A stretch of DNA of 64,000 bases from Carposina sasakii (taxonomy: Eukaryota > Arthropoda > Insecta > Lepidoptera > Carposinidae). A program made the translations under genes and the position numbers. The notes under the pieces were generated by a model. It made no database searches. It was not told the origin of the DNA and worked only from the letters and a program-made list of their open reading frames with translations. The stretch is taken from NCBI GenBank assembly GCA_014607495.2, contig CP053161.1, forward strand, positions 310,001-374,000. The letters are read 5' to 3'. This document shows, piece after piece, positions 13,421 to 26,335 of this stretch (position 1 is its first letter; each line of letters begins with the position of its first letter).

Positions 13421-15041
13421 TTCCAAATCTGTTTGGAACATGGCTCATGAGCGAGCTTGCAAGCTCAAATGATATATCCCAATGACAGATGAGGTTCAGT
13501 TCTGGTGTAACAAGGAGGGGCAGCCGATTGATCAAGACTTGTCAATTATTAGTAGTCGGTGGTCATCTCGGAACGTGTTCGATTAATTAAAATTTATTTC
13601 ACAGAAAACTTGTTGAAATTCTTGGAAAACTTTGGGTTTCTTCTGATTCAAATGAATAACTTCATTTCAAATTCAAAATAATTTTAAAATGTAAATATTG
13701 TTTTCGAATTAAATCGCAAAATGTGTTGTCTAATGCAATACGCGGAACTATATGGCTAAACGGATTTAAGTGATTTGTATATTTTTGGAGGGCCAACGGA
13801 CGGTATGAAGCGCATGAATGAATGGCCTATTTCGATCGCAAATACCTAAATTTTCCGGAAAATAACTACATTTGTTTCATTTCACCATAGTCAAGAAATA
13901 TTCAAAAATAGTTTACATTGACAAGAAGATCTTAAAGTTTTATTTTTTATATTTCGCTCAGAGAACTTACGTTTACACATAAATTACAATGGTGCGATTT
14001 CAAACTTATTTTAGAAATCGCATAGTCAAGCTTACGTGACGTACAAATTCCAAAGCACATTGTTCTCTACTGCCAATATTTTGGGCGTAACTTCATTTAT
14101 ACAAACACGCTACTACTTACTTGTAGTAGTAGATGTGTACATGAGGAATTAACCAATTGAAAGTGGAACGTATCAATCAATTTGGACGTATCACACGCCT
14201 AAGAACTTTCAAACCGTGAAATGTACACCGCGTTATGCTAAACTTGAACAATGGGAAGTAGAGCAACCTGCAAAAATATGTGCTACTTGTTTTTGGGTTC
14301 TGCATAACTAATGCAAGTTACAAAATATATAAGGAGCTAGGCAAAAGCTGTACTTGTGAGGCATGTAAATGCCAAAAATATAATATGTTTTTTTTTCACC
14401 ATAGGGGTTGGTGAAAAAAAAGGTCGAGGTGAAAATCAGCGCTGCTGTTCCTCGGTTCTGCTGAGCGAGCTTATAAAATGCATTTTAGCATGCTCATATG
14501 TTTTTAAAACTTTTTATTACTGATTATAATACTTTATCGACCTGCTGAACCCTAATGACATCATTAGTCTGTATTTTTTTTAGCCTCTGATACCAAAAGC
14601 TAAGCCCTAGTCAGTCTCTATAACTCAATTAACATTGGTTAGGTTGTGTAATTTTGGAAAGTTAAAAATGTGAACATGTCAATGTTATCATTGATTGATC
14701 AGCAGGCGCGTTAGATAGTGAATAATAATCGGGTTGTCGATTAAAATTCAGTTTACGCATTAAGCGGATAGTTTTTATCAGCCTACATCTGAGAGGGGCT
14801 AACGGTTTAGTCGCGAATTAGGATATGCTGAGCCTTTTATAAGGAACTCGCTTTCTACTACATTTTCTGTCTGTTTGTCGTACGATTTGGAGAATACTGT
14901 GATCTACTTTCTACTATTGTTTTTTTTTCCGATAGCCATATAGATTGCATCTTTAACAAAGATGTTACTTGGAAATGTATTAGCTATATTAAATTCCTAG
15001 TTCGTTGCCTGTAACTTTGTCTACATAAATACATCTAGGTA
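13421..15041. other. No recognised gene or element
   Basis: AT-rich sequence without features beyond short A or T runs, including an inverted TTTTTTTTCACC/GGTGAAAAAAAA pair at about 14,390-14,421. Confidence 0.45.
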
Positions 15042-15051
15042 ATTACTTGTT

Positions 15052-15253
15052 TATCCCGGACATACTGTACAAGTCAGTAGAGGGTCTTGGTGTTTTGTAG
15101 GCGATGGGCTGACCACCTGTCACTACTAACCGAACTTGCACATCTCAACTATACCATCAAAATTGGTCAGAAGTGGCACCATGTGGTTCTATCGGTCCTT
15201 GGTGCTCTGCCTACCCCGTAAGGGATAAAGGCGTGATAATATGTATGTATGTA
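15052..15253 (+). mobile_element. SINE-like element (same family), 5'-truncated copy
   Basis: It is in element sense from CATACTGTACAAGTCAGTAG to the TATGTATGTATG tail. Probable 10-bp flanking repeats ATTACTTGTT (15,042-15,051) and ATGACTTGTT (15,254-15,263) differ at one base. It matches the 37,097 copy along its full length. Confidence 0.75.
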
Positions 15254-15263
15254 ATGACTTGTT

Positions 15264-18200
15264 CTTTCTCTGGTTTTACATTCATACATAACATAAAATT
15301 AAGCTTCTATGCCGGAGGGAGAGGTAGAGCGGAAGGCCTGGAAGGTACGCTGATTTTTATGTGACTTTTTATCAAAAACTTATTAAAATTCGGAGCGACA
15401 ACGGAGAGCTAGTATGCGCGAAACTTTAAGTTGTAAATATAGCCATATAAAAATATAATAGCATTCTACAAGATAATGTTAAGGAGCTTATATTGTGCAT
15501 TATTTTGCAGTTAATTTTTTTCATACTTCATTTATATTACATTATTTTAATTTTATATCTTAGCACTTTCATACCAGATACGTCGTATACTTCAGACTTA
15601 TTACTAAGTACAGGTTGTTTAAAGTTTATGATATTAATAGGCGTAAAATCTTATAGTTAGTTAATGAGAATTAAAAGCCGTGTAATTACTATGTATGTTA
15701 GTAGCTAAATGCTACTAAATAACTTAGGTGGTTATGTTTGTCTCGTGTATTACGTTATACTATGTTGCAGATTGTTTGTACTCACGTTGAATTTTCTCCG
15801 AGGGCGGTCTCTGTTTTTAAGGTACCTGTAGTTACTACTACTAGTAGTAAAAAATATTAACCAATTGAACTCGTTCTCTAAAACGTAGAGGACATTATTT
15901 TTCAGAATAACCTATGACCAAAGGTCATACTCGTAATGATCGCAAAGATATCTAATGATAAGCAAAATTTTTCAGTATGATTCTGAGGTTATTAGTATTT
16001 TTTTGTAACTAGGTTAAATAATATCATAATAGACCATGAAGCTTATCGACCTTTACATAAAATCTTTTACATAATTAAGCTTTCGTTAGTAACCACATTT
16101 GTATTAAACAGTTACGTCAGCATAATCCTTGACTTAAGTTTCAATTTATCTAGATTCTAAATCTAAGCTAGGTTTATCTATAATCTAGGCATTTACGTAA
16201 CTTCAAGTTCAAGACGATCGTTATCGTAGTAGGTACCTTTAGGAAGGTTATAAGAATTTTCCAACTTAAATCGATTACGTCACGTAAATGTAGAATATTA
16301 CCTAATTAGTGGAGAGCTAGAGTAACTAATATTATATTTAGTATAAATACCTAAGTAGAATACCTAAATATACTTGGTATTCCATAAAATTACTGGAAAC
16401 AATATACTGGAGGGATTTAAAAGTAGATATAATTTATATTGATAAAAATAAGAAACGAAAATTCTATTATAATTATTGTTACGCATTTTTTAAATTATAT
16501 ATTCTGGTAGGTAGACATATTTAAATGTCGGTTAGGCTATTTATCTATTTTACTAGTTCATAATAATATGTGCGCTAGTCGTAAAAATAGCAGAAAAAGA
16601 TCGTGTAAAACTTTCAAACCTGTACTCGTGTGCACTTTTGAGTGCAAAAGTCTTAAAAGAGCAAGCAAAGCCACACGTATCAGCTAGTTATCATAATCGG
16701 AGCGTGGCAAACCCTAATGTACTAAGAAGGTCTACATCTGCATTAAGCGATAGCCTGACAGCTAACAGAGGCATTTGCGTGTTCTTAGCCGATTTAAATA
16801 ATTATCTCAATCAAAAGCTAGCATTAACTTATTGTGAGCCAGTCTAAACGGGTATTACGGAAAAACCAACATGTGTGAATGGGTGCTAGAATGTGAGGGT
16901 TCTGTATAATTATTATATACTTCATACCTAAATATATACAAGGCTGTGTTCACAAAAAAATACAAAAGGTAAAGCAACTAACGTCCTATAAGTCTTGACT
17001 TGGCTTGCTTTATTGCCGTGCCCCGCAAGTAATTCATCAATTCCATTCCTATAATTTTCTTTATACTTTTCTTTTTCTAAATATAAACTCCCTCCTTCCT
17101 CTGGGCCTTCGACTGCCACGAACTGTCACCTAAGTCCTTATTACTACCTAACAAAAGGAAGTGGCATAATGCCTTCTCTAAAAATTGGCAACAAACTTGT
17201 AGAAGTAAAGGGTTCTACTTGTTAATTTTGAAATATTTTCCTGGAATCGAGATAGAGGTTATAAAAAACACGTCTTTCGTCATTTCGTTGTTCTGTCATT
17301 CTTCAACTGTTTACTTCATTCATGCTTTACTCTTTACTCTAAGATTCATGCATGCTATTCCATGCATTCATTCCGAATACGTGTCACATTACCATCACTA
17401 TGAACCGTCAAAAAAGACAGCCCATACGGTTCAGAAGAGTCAATTATCTTCGTATCCTCGTACTCAAGGAGCCCTAACCGTCACATCTTATTTAAACCAG
17501 CAGAACTAGTACCCAATTAGTAAGTAAAGTTTATTCGAATGAATTTTTAATGTGGCGAGTATAGTAGCCAGACCTAAATATTATATTGCATGTGTCGCGA
17601 CACTGTTTATCATCAATTTGTAAACGCGGTGATGTAAATGTTACAGTGCAGCCTTCTAGACTCTTTCTTGCTTTGATAAATAAAACTTGTCATAGAAGTC
17701 ATTTTGTCCCTTTTTATAAGGGTGTAACAAAAGGGTTATGTTAAGCGAAAAGCTATGAAAATGGCCCACTTTAAAGAACCTACTCGTATCCACAAATTTT
17801 AAGACTTGAAATCTCATCAAAATCGTTATATCATCGACCACGTTTCCATACAAAATTGTATGTGCGTTCTAATGCGGTAGCGTCGGTAGCATATGTAAGT
17901 TACCTATGCGAATATGCACAGAAGTGTTGCGAGATATAGAAAACCATTATGTATGTAATGTGTCAAACATTCATAAAGCGGACCCAGCACACAATCTTGT
18001 TTAGTGACTCTATTGTAAAGAATTAACCAATATCATTTTACATCACATTAGTATCAAAATTGTTAAGGGTATTATATAGGTAATAATAGGTTATGGCGCC
18101 ATACCTAAGAAAATCAAGAGTAAAACTCTTTTCCGGAAAAAAGTTACGCTTGCATCTTGTAGGTTAGTTCGTTCGTAGGCGACTCGCATATAAAACCCGT

Positions 18201-20292
18201 CGCCCGGTCGTAACAGGATATTGTAGATGTCTGGTAATCAACATAGGACTTAAATGTGTCGTGCTAAATGATTATAAAACATTGATTTTATGTCATGCAA
18301 GCCTACAATTAAAATTGTGATAGCTTGTAATTTTTACTGCGACATGAGTCTTTAGGGTCCCGTGTCATCGAGTAAAACTGATTGTATTTTCTTTTTATAC
18401 TTACAGCATTTAAAAAAATATATGAAGTTATTGTTTGAGAGTCATGATACGTTATTTCCTGGTGGTTTGTAAATAAGCCGGATTTTACATTACATGTCAA
18501 TGGAGAAATGTAGTGCAAAAGAAAGAGTCTAACGGACATTATTATCAACTACCATTTCATGGGTGTTTCTCCGTTACTAAAAACTGTGGGAAAATTGTAG
18601 TACTTAGTAAGATGTAGTGTGTGTGTACTGCAACTAAAACGATAAAAGTAAAGTCATCAAGGATTCCCTTTTTCTCTATCTTGTAAAAAAATATTTTAAT
18701 GAAAACCGCAATCAACAAATCAATAATGTAACTTCTACCTATATAAGTAGAGAATAAGAACAGTCTTACCTATGTTAGGCTTACCTATTATAACTATATA
18801 AGGTATATTTTATTAGAAAGACTTGATGTCTTCACGTTTATAAAACTAAGTAGATAAACACCAACAAAGCAGATAATCATTCTGCAGTCATAATAAAAAC
18901 AGGGGATATTGTGCAGAACCCATGCAATAAACGTGTAACTCACATCAGCCGATTTTATGTATCAAAAAGATCGTATCTGCAGCCGTTATCCCTTATCTGA
19001 TCTTTTTGCGAACTACCCGCATGTTTAATGTGTATTGTAAATTATTTCAATAAAATTATGAAATTGTTCAGCACTAATTTTATGGCCAATTAGGAAGGTT
19101 ATATATAAACTGGAAAGTTGTATTTGTTGCCTTGTATATTTATTGAAAATCAGTCCGGTGGTTTACTTGTTTTATGAAATTAAAGCGGCATCGCTGTCTT
19201 TGGTTTATGTTTAATATTTGTTATTAAAAAATTTTACGTACGTATTAACATAAATAACTGTCTGTGCGTTTGTATAATAGATAGATTTCGGTGCACGGAA
19301 TATATTTGCGCTACTTTTTTCCCAAATGGGGTAGCCAAAAGTTAAGAATCATAAGGGAGATCTGACATCCACGTCTAGCACATCGGGGACAGATGTTAAT
19401 GATTATGGAGAAGTTGTTAGATCTTACGATATGCACGGAAGGAGATGCTCCTGATATATTCTAGTGAAGCGCCATATTTATTAATTGCATACCAGGATTT
19501 TACTTTAGTATTAGTAATTACTTTATTATATTTCATAAGATTCATAGAGATTTATATCTATTACCACCTACGTGATGTGAAAACTTTGTACCCCTTTTTA
19601 TCGGATATGACCTTTAAATTTAAGTTAATGTAAAGAGAGTGCGTAAAGCTATTTTTTTACACAAACTAGAATCACATTAAATTAATTATACTAATAGAGC
19701 CAAATTTCGACCACTAGTAAATCATTAGTTCGCGTAATAGACCAATAATAAATAGTAGACTGCAATCTGGCGGCAGTCATTTACAAGCAATTAGGGCGGA
19801 TACACACCGAGCGCAGCGTGTAGCGACGCGAATGGAATAAATGCTAACAGTCGCTGGCAAATTGATAACACGCCCCGCCATCTCGCCGATCTGATTTGTG
19901 GATGTAAAATCTTGTAATACACTTAGTGGAAGAGTTTACCTTTGCAACAAATGTTTTCGTTAAATGTATAATTAGTTTTGAGTTTAATATCGGATAGTTT
20001 AGTCTTTGTGTTTTCGTGTTTATTCGATATAGTTAGGAGAACTTGTTCCTTGTGGTTTTGATGAGGGTCTGAACGGGCCCGAATTGTGCGATTTCGATCA
20101 TGTCATATTTCCCTATCTCTTACTATGTATGTGGATTCGTATATGTATGTACAAGGTTGGATTTGAAAGAATTTCTGTCTGATCATCTAGCCAGCATGAT
20201 GTACCTATAAAATTCTGATAAATGCTGGTTAAATTTATATCAAATAAAAAAACACTCAAATGTTATTTTGGTATCCCATTTGAACTAAGCTT
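15264..20292. other. No recognised gene; one MITE half copy and one possible element end
   Basis: Besides the half MITE at 17,719-17,852, TTAGGGCGGATACACACCGA at about 19,792-19,811 looks like a lone TTA-flanked element end. A GC-richer frame at 16,928-17,119 (minus) is not recognisable. Confidence 0.4.
17719..17852 (+). mobile_element. Half copy of the 60-bp inverted-repeat MITE
   Basis: GGTGTAACAAAAGGGTTATG, TTAAGCGAAAAGCTATG, ATGGCCCACTTTAAAGAACC and TTTTAAGACTTGAAATCTCA correspond to the left side of the 63,206 element. The right end is missing. Confidence 0.6.
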
Positions 20293-20304
20293 GTTTAGGT
20301 AGAT

Positions 20305-20556
20305 CATCATCATCAGCCTATTGCAGTCCACTGCTAGACGTAGGCCTCCCCCGGGGCACGCCACAAGACTGCCATGGGGGGTACCATAGTCGCCACGCTG
20401 GGCAGGCGGGTTGGTGACCGCAGTTTGTATTTTGGACTATGTTGTCAACACGGGAGGCGCTGCTGCCCACCTCCCGGAAACCCTTAATCGCCTCGTACGA
20501 TACCCACGGGCAGACATGGGGTGGTACGAATTCTACTCTGCCGGTACCACGCGGCG
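20305..20556 (+). mobile_element. Lepidopteran SINE, full copy with 12-bp target-site duplication
   Basis: The copy is bordered by GTTTAGGTAGAT at 20,293-20,304 and 20,557-20,568. The head is CATCATCATCAGCCTATTGC and CACTGCTAGACGTAGGCC. The middle has CGCTGGGCAGGCGGGTTGG and GGAGGCGCTGCTGCCCACC; the end is GCCGGTACCACGCGGCGG. It is strongly GC-rich against an AT-rich background. Three further related copies occur in the window. Confidence 0.8.
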
Positions 20557-20911
20557 GTTTAGGTAGATACCTACCAATAATTCTAAATCTTACATGAACA
20601 GTCTACTGCAACAATTTACTATTACAAATTTCACAAGTAATTACAATTCGTATAAACTATTAAAACTGTATTACCGTCGCTCTGGGTGGTTGCCGTACAA
20701 ATGGTAGTTGTAATGAAGAACTATCGTTCGCCATTACCACTGCATTAATAAAACAATTTGTAATGTTAATCGCTCGTGCTGTACGCGGCATTAAAGGGAG
20801 CAACCGTGGTTACTTTGTTACGGCTTATTAAAATCATGTAATTCATTAGATACATTCTTCTCTTTAAGATTAATGCTAATTAAAGCTTTTTCGGTTATTA
20901 TCAAAGTTGCC

Positions 20912-21115
20912 TGTGCTGATGCGGGGCTTTAATGAAATACATCAGCTGTATTTCCTTACGTGCAAGTCGTAAGAGTCACCTAAGGAATTTAGGGCAGTCC
21001 TCTTAGGCGCTGAATAAGTTTCTATCTTATTACATCTGACCCCGCAATACTAAACGTAGCTGTAGGTTCTCCTTCACGATCCTGAAGTTATGGTTACCCT
21101 ATTCTTGGGAGCGCA
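20912..21115 (+). mobile_element. SINE-like repeat (second family), complete-looking copy
   Basis: It starts GTGCTGATGCGGGGCTTTAA, continues ACATCAGCTGTATTTCCTTA and TTACATCTGACCCCGCAATA, and ends CACGATCCTGAAGTTATGG. The head is shared with the copy at 42,592 and the tail with that at 36,435. Confidence 0.6.
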
Positions 21116-21650
21116 GCCGTCTGTATATATGCATACATCAAAGTTAATCTGATCACACGAGGTAAATTATGCCAGAATCAGATGAGACAATATCACCCAA
21201 AGCACCAGCAGCGATGTCGCGAATTATTACAATCGCAAATCTCTATGCTAAGTTTAGTCAAACTGTTATAAATAAAAGCATAATAAATTATAAGTGTGTA
21301 CATAAGAAGTCTAAAGTTTAGACACAATCCGTCAATACAAGTCAAATTAAAACAGAAAGAATGATGCGGAAGTGAGCAATCAATATCGAAATCGATCTAA
21401 TAACAATCACGCTTCCAACTAATGATTTTGGAACTAATATCGAAGATGAAGCATGGAGCTGAGGAGTCACGATTTGACAGACAACATTCATTAGAATTGT
21501 TTATTTTTGTTTTATTTGAGTTTCGATTATTTCTTTGTGAACGGGGCGCCAGACATGCCAATATTGGACTTGCTGCGTTTAAATAAGCTTTGGAATAGGT
21601 GCATATACATAGGTGCGACTGACGTGGAAGATAGGTAGAAAAATAAAATA

Positions 21651-22055
21651 GCATATTGCAGTCCACTGCTGGACGTAGGTGTCCCCTAGTGCACCCTAGT
21701 GCACGCTACAAGGCTACGGCCAAAGGGTGGTTCTTGCCGATAGCATAGAGGAATAAGATGTCATAGAGTGCTAATGTCATACTAACCGTTTCAATGTACC
21801 ATTAGACTTTTCGGTGCCTCACAATTCCAGTCCTTGACACTTAAATTCTATTAGTGTAATGTATAGTAATGTACTACATTACTAATGTATTGTAACGTAT
21901 AGTAATGCAATCTAAGTATCAAGGACTGGAATTGTGAGACACCGAAAAGTCTAATGGTGCATCGAAACTATTAGTATGACATTAGCACTCTATGTCTACA
22001 TCTAATTCCTCTATGCCGATAGTCAATTACCACGCTGAGCAGGCGTTCACCAATA
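21651..22055 (+). mobile_element. SINE copy interrupted by a foldback element
   Basis: The head matches the 20,305 copy (TATTGCAGTCCACTGCTGG, then ACGTAGG) to about 21,743. After the 271-bp foldback insertion it resumes with AGTCAATTACCACGCTGAGC, corresponding to CATAGTCGCCACGCTGGGC of the full copy. It ends near TTCACC, so the 3' half is missing. Confidence 0.65.
21744..22014. mobile_element. Foldback (long inverted repeat) element with 8-bp target duplication
   Basis: Two near-identical arms of about 115 bp face each other: CATAGAGGAATAAGATGT inward and its complement ACATCTAATTCCTCTATG outward, with matching blocks such as GTGCTAATGTCATACTAA. The short centre is AT-rich. GCCGATAG stands on both sides (21,736-21,743 and 22,015-22,022), a target duplication of 8 bp, as for hAT transposons. 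No coding sequence is present, so it is a non-autonomous element. It sits within a SINE. Confidence 0.8.
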
Positions 22056-25000
22056 ATGCTATTCTAAACCTTGCAAATTACGAGTTTTCTTTTTAATGAC
22101 GATATCACCTTTCTGACTTTTACCTATATTATTAAACATGACTTATCTAAATATCAAAGGTCAATAACATTTTATCTACTAATAGGTACCTACTTATATT
22201 TAGATATTTTCTTTTTGAACATGCTTCTATACCTATGTCTTAGTCTGTTTGAAATACGGGGAAACACCGAAATAAGTGGTGATAGTGAGATAGAAGTGTT
22301 TAGCCTTGAATATTATCACTGTTTAATGATTGGCAAATAATTCCGCATTTAGTACTTGTATGGATAAGAGCGGAGATTATCAGAACAAAATAATTGAAGG
22401 AAAAACTAAGCTAAATAAATGAAGCTACAGATATAAAAACAATAAAACAGTGATTAGTTAAAAATGGTCGGTAAAAAGCTAATATCATAAAAGATAACAC
22501 GGACTTCACCATTCATGATGGTACTCCCAACTCTCGGCGAAGATATACAACTTAATAAGACGTTATTGCCTGTTAATATTACTTTTGAAATAAATCTCTT
22601 TTATATTTTTCGCGAATATCTCGTATTTACGACTCCAGAAGCCATTTAAAGAAATGTCCGTGGCATAATAATGAACATGTTTCGCATACAACAATTGGAT
22701 ATTTCGAAAGGTCTCATGTGCGAGAAATTTATATAATGGGTAATATAATTATTTATTTAAGTTTTTTTAATGATATAGTAGAGCTTAATACACTTAATAT
22801 CACATAGCAACTAGTACAAAAACTATACTATACGTGATTAATCAGCTTTAAATAGATAGAATCAAAATTTTATTGACAAAATCCAATGAGAGTAATGTAA
22901 AAGCTGAATCATCCCCAATCATATTGAACAGCAGCACATGCAACAATATGTGTTTGTTGCCCGAATGTAGGATGTTACCGGTTAATATAGCGGTGTTAAT
23001 GGGTGCAGAAAATTAACACTGCCGCCAAGAAACTCCGCATTATCCTTTATGTCTTCGTTTTGCGGCCCTCTAAAGATTTTACATTTTGCTCACTACTGTT
23101 GGGTCATTTTACGCGGTCCATTATGTTACTTTGTTTCTGTATTGTTGCCTTGACTTTTATAGATGCCAGCAAATGTTGTTTCCTATTCCTCTTCTTGTCG
23201 AGACGTTAAAGATTTAAAAAGGAGCGTATTTGGGTGTTCTACATCTCGGTCTCGTAAATTCTGTAGAAGAGACCGGCGCCACTCGGATGGGTAGTAAATC
23301 TTCATTGGATTCCATTTTTACTGTTCGCTAAAAGTTTGTAGCACTAACTTTTACCGACAGCGTTACCGCATTTTAGGAAACATAGGTTATGGTAATAAAT
23401 GTTCAAAGAGAAACTTGCGTTTCAATTAAGTATATAGCTATAAGATTATAAGGCTTTATTAATTTAAACAAACATGATTAATCCTCCTGATAATTCCAAT
23501 GATAAAGAATAGATTAGTGCTCCTATAGTATTAACTTCAATAGAACCATAACTCAAATAACGAGTTCATCATCATCGGCTATAGTTTCAATCTAATAATG
23601 TAGTCCACAAAGGTCTCATCCCTTATCAAAATTAAATCTTAATAACTGGCTATGAATTCATAAAACAATTTTAATTGTCATAATCTGCATAAAATTCATT
23701 CAGAGTAATTGTTGCTGGTGAAGAGTGGGCACCGTAAGACGTGGGTCGCCCGTCCAGTGCAACTACAAAATGTCACTTAGGAACATATTCAACAATATTT
23801 ATTCAATAGCAAACCAACTTGAAAAGATGGACTCTCGAAACTCTTGTGCAGGAAATGGTTAATGACATTCAGTTCTTAGATACACAATGTACTTCTTAAG
23901 TATACAGTTGACGAGTATGTTAATATTTCCTCGATGAGCGCGCGTTGTTATGGTGATCAATTAACGAAATAAAAAGTATGACGAATCAGACGAAAGGTGG
24001 TCTCGTGAAGTCTTGATGGAGGAGACAAAAAACTTGATACAGTTGAAGTGTGATTGATGGCCGGCGAGCATTTCGCATACTAGCAGAAAACCAGTAATTG
24101 AATTACGATGCCAACATAATTTTCGACACCTCATTTTCTGATCTTCATTCTTTTATCTACCTGTATAGAGTTTGTTTTCGTGGGTCGTGTATTTTTGTAG
24201 GTGCAAGTGTTTGTTTTGTACGGAAGTTGGTCGCGGCTTCGGCGGGAATCCATTTGATCATTAATTTGCCTCCCATCAACTCCCGCGCAGCCAGTACACG
24301 ATATGCAAAACAATCGAGATATTGCCAGGAGCGAGTTCGGAATCGACACTTGCTAGGCTTTGGTATACTGAGAGCAGTTTTTATACAATTTATTTGCGGC
24401 GTAAGTGCATTTTAATGTTTCCGTATAACATTTATTATTGGCCCAAAAATTTGAATTCCAATAACGTTGAAATATTTTAGTACGCGTTCCGTGAATTAAT
24501 AAAGATTTTGTAAACAGTGATGCGGCGGTTTCGATGTAAAACAAGGAAAACTGCGGTTAGTAGAGTCAGCTTAAAACAAGTTTGTTTTTGAATTAACACC
24601 GTGTAGATTAAGTGTAGGTGTTCCTAATCAACAGCCATTCAGTGATGACTCGTTTGACATATTGCCCTTACCTTGTCTGTGGCACTGCGGTTTGTATGCC
24701 AGTACTTTGTGCCTCTCATTCTATCATGTGGATTCGTGTAGCTAATATGCGCCGTTAGCTTTAGTTTACAGTTGTCAACGTGATGTGAAATTTCGCTTGT
24801 TTGTTGATTACATTGCAATGTTGTCTGTTCATGTGGACACGCCGTTACATGCTAATTACTGGCAAAGTCTGAGACCGCAGTGTGTAGTGAACAACGTCTT
24901 AATTAATTTCCAGGATGTCATGTCATGGCGGCTCGAGATTCACTGTATTTACTGTGATTAGCACCTTTTTTGTATGTCTTTTTATGTATGTTTTTTAGTT

Positions 25001-26184
25001 ACTTACGAGCAGGTACACTGTCAGAAATTGTTTGAAATTTCTGGAATAGTCTCACGTTAATTTTTCAAACCAAAGAACTGTACATTTAATACAAAAGGTA
25101 TCGTATCTTCTACATAAATATTTTTTTTTCCATGACTTATTGTGCCTCGGGTCTAACTCGAACTTGCGGTGTTCTCAAAGCTCAAATACCGGTACACTAT
25201 CAGTAAGTGCGTAGATGGCGCTACGGAATAACTCTACAAATTGTTCGTAAACTATACTATTGATAACGAAGAATTACTGTAGAGGGAAAGGATGTATATG
25301 TGTCAGAAGATTAGACAGTTATATTTATATAAGTAGAAACTAATTTTTGCTGGATTCCTCATTGGGATACGGATTCGATCTCTTTCATAATAATCTTCGA
25401 TTCGGTAGGTTTCGGTCTATCCATGGTTTTGAGACATCTTTTCATAATGTATGGTAATTTATATTGGCAAAGGAAGAGAAATGTAAATTGTTCTATCGCA
25501 CCTAATTGATGGTGATACCCCGGACAGCACGCGTCAGTAATATCGTATAATTTATGCACCATAAAATCATTGCACTTAGGTCATAGTCTTTTCAAACGTC
25601 TGTCTCTTATGTTTACTATGGACAAAAATAATGTACCTAATGATATCTTTTATACTTATTCTGCTATTTATATATCAGTTATACACCTGCTACTAATAAA
25701 CCGCGCGTTAAGTTATGTCCTCGAAATATATGAAATATCTGTCAAATTAAACTGTGGATATCTTATACCTAGTTTAAAGCTTTTTATTTGTAAGGCCCAC
25801 AAAATTTAACGAAATGATAAATCACGTTATGCTATATCCATGGGAGGTTCTGTTAATAGATAGTAAAAGTAGAACGATTGAATACAACATAGTCGATAAG
25901 GCAGCTTTGTTTTATACACCGGCACCATTTAAATATTCTATGTACGTTTCTAACTACAAATTGATATCAGTAGTAAATCGCTTCAGCTATATTATGAGTA
26001 CATATCGGAGGAGATCGTATTGTGAATACGAAAGAGGTTATAAGGGGCACCCGTCTAGGTACTATATTTTTATGATTGAGTTCGTTGTGAGTAAATTAAC
26101 AAAGATTTTGAATGTCTACCTTGTACCCAGAGTAAGGTATAAATAGAGAAGATAATTAGAGCATTTTTTGCTAAAGTAAGTTTG
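22056..26184. other. No recognised gene or element
   Basis: The open frames of up to 110 codons here (24,098-24,415 plus strand; 25,814-26,146 plus strand) show no family resemblance, and the first overlaps an open frame on the other strand. I treat them as chance. Confidence 0.45.
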
Positions 26185-26335
26185 TTATCTCGTCAAGCCA
26201 AAACTACTAAACTGATTTGAATGATATTTGGTACCCAGGTAGTCTAAAGCCTAAAAAGGATATACGCTACTTTTTACGGCTACGATATTTTGTTTTTTCC
26301 TGCAGTCCACACGGATGAAGTCGAGAGCGTCCGAT
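26185..26335 (-). mobile_element. Lepidopteran repeat (same broad family), inverted copy
   Basis: On the minus strand it starts GGACGCTCTCGACTTCATCC, then GTGTGGACTGCAGG, and further on CTTTTTAGGCTTTAGAC and AAATCAGTTTAGTAGTTTTG. It has the head of the family but a diverged body. Confidence 0.5.

Noticed and set aside
15173..15364. 63-codon frame beginning MAPCGSIGPWCSAYPVR, and a similar minus-strand frame at 58,177-58,398
   Set aside because: Both are translations of the same SINE-like family tail; the similarity between them reflects the repeat, not a gene family.
24098..24415. 105-codon open frame on the + strand
   Set aside because: It overlaps an open frame on the minus strand, has no recognisable motif, signal peptide plus mature domain, or splice context.
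25814..26146. 110-codon open frame on the + strand
   Set aside because: Composition is that of AT-rich random sequence (many I, Y, S, K), no family resemblance, no promoter or splice signal.
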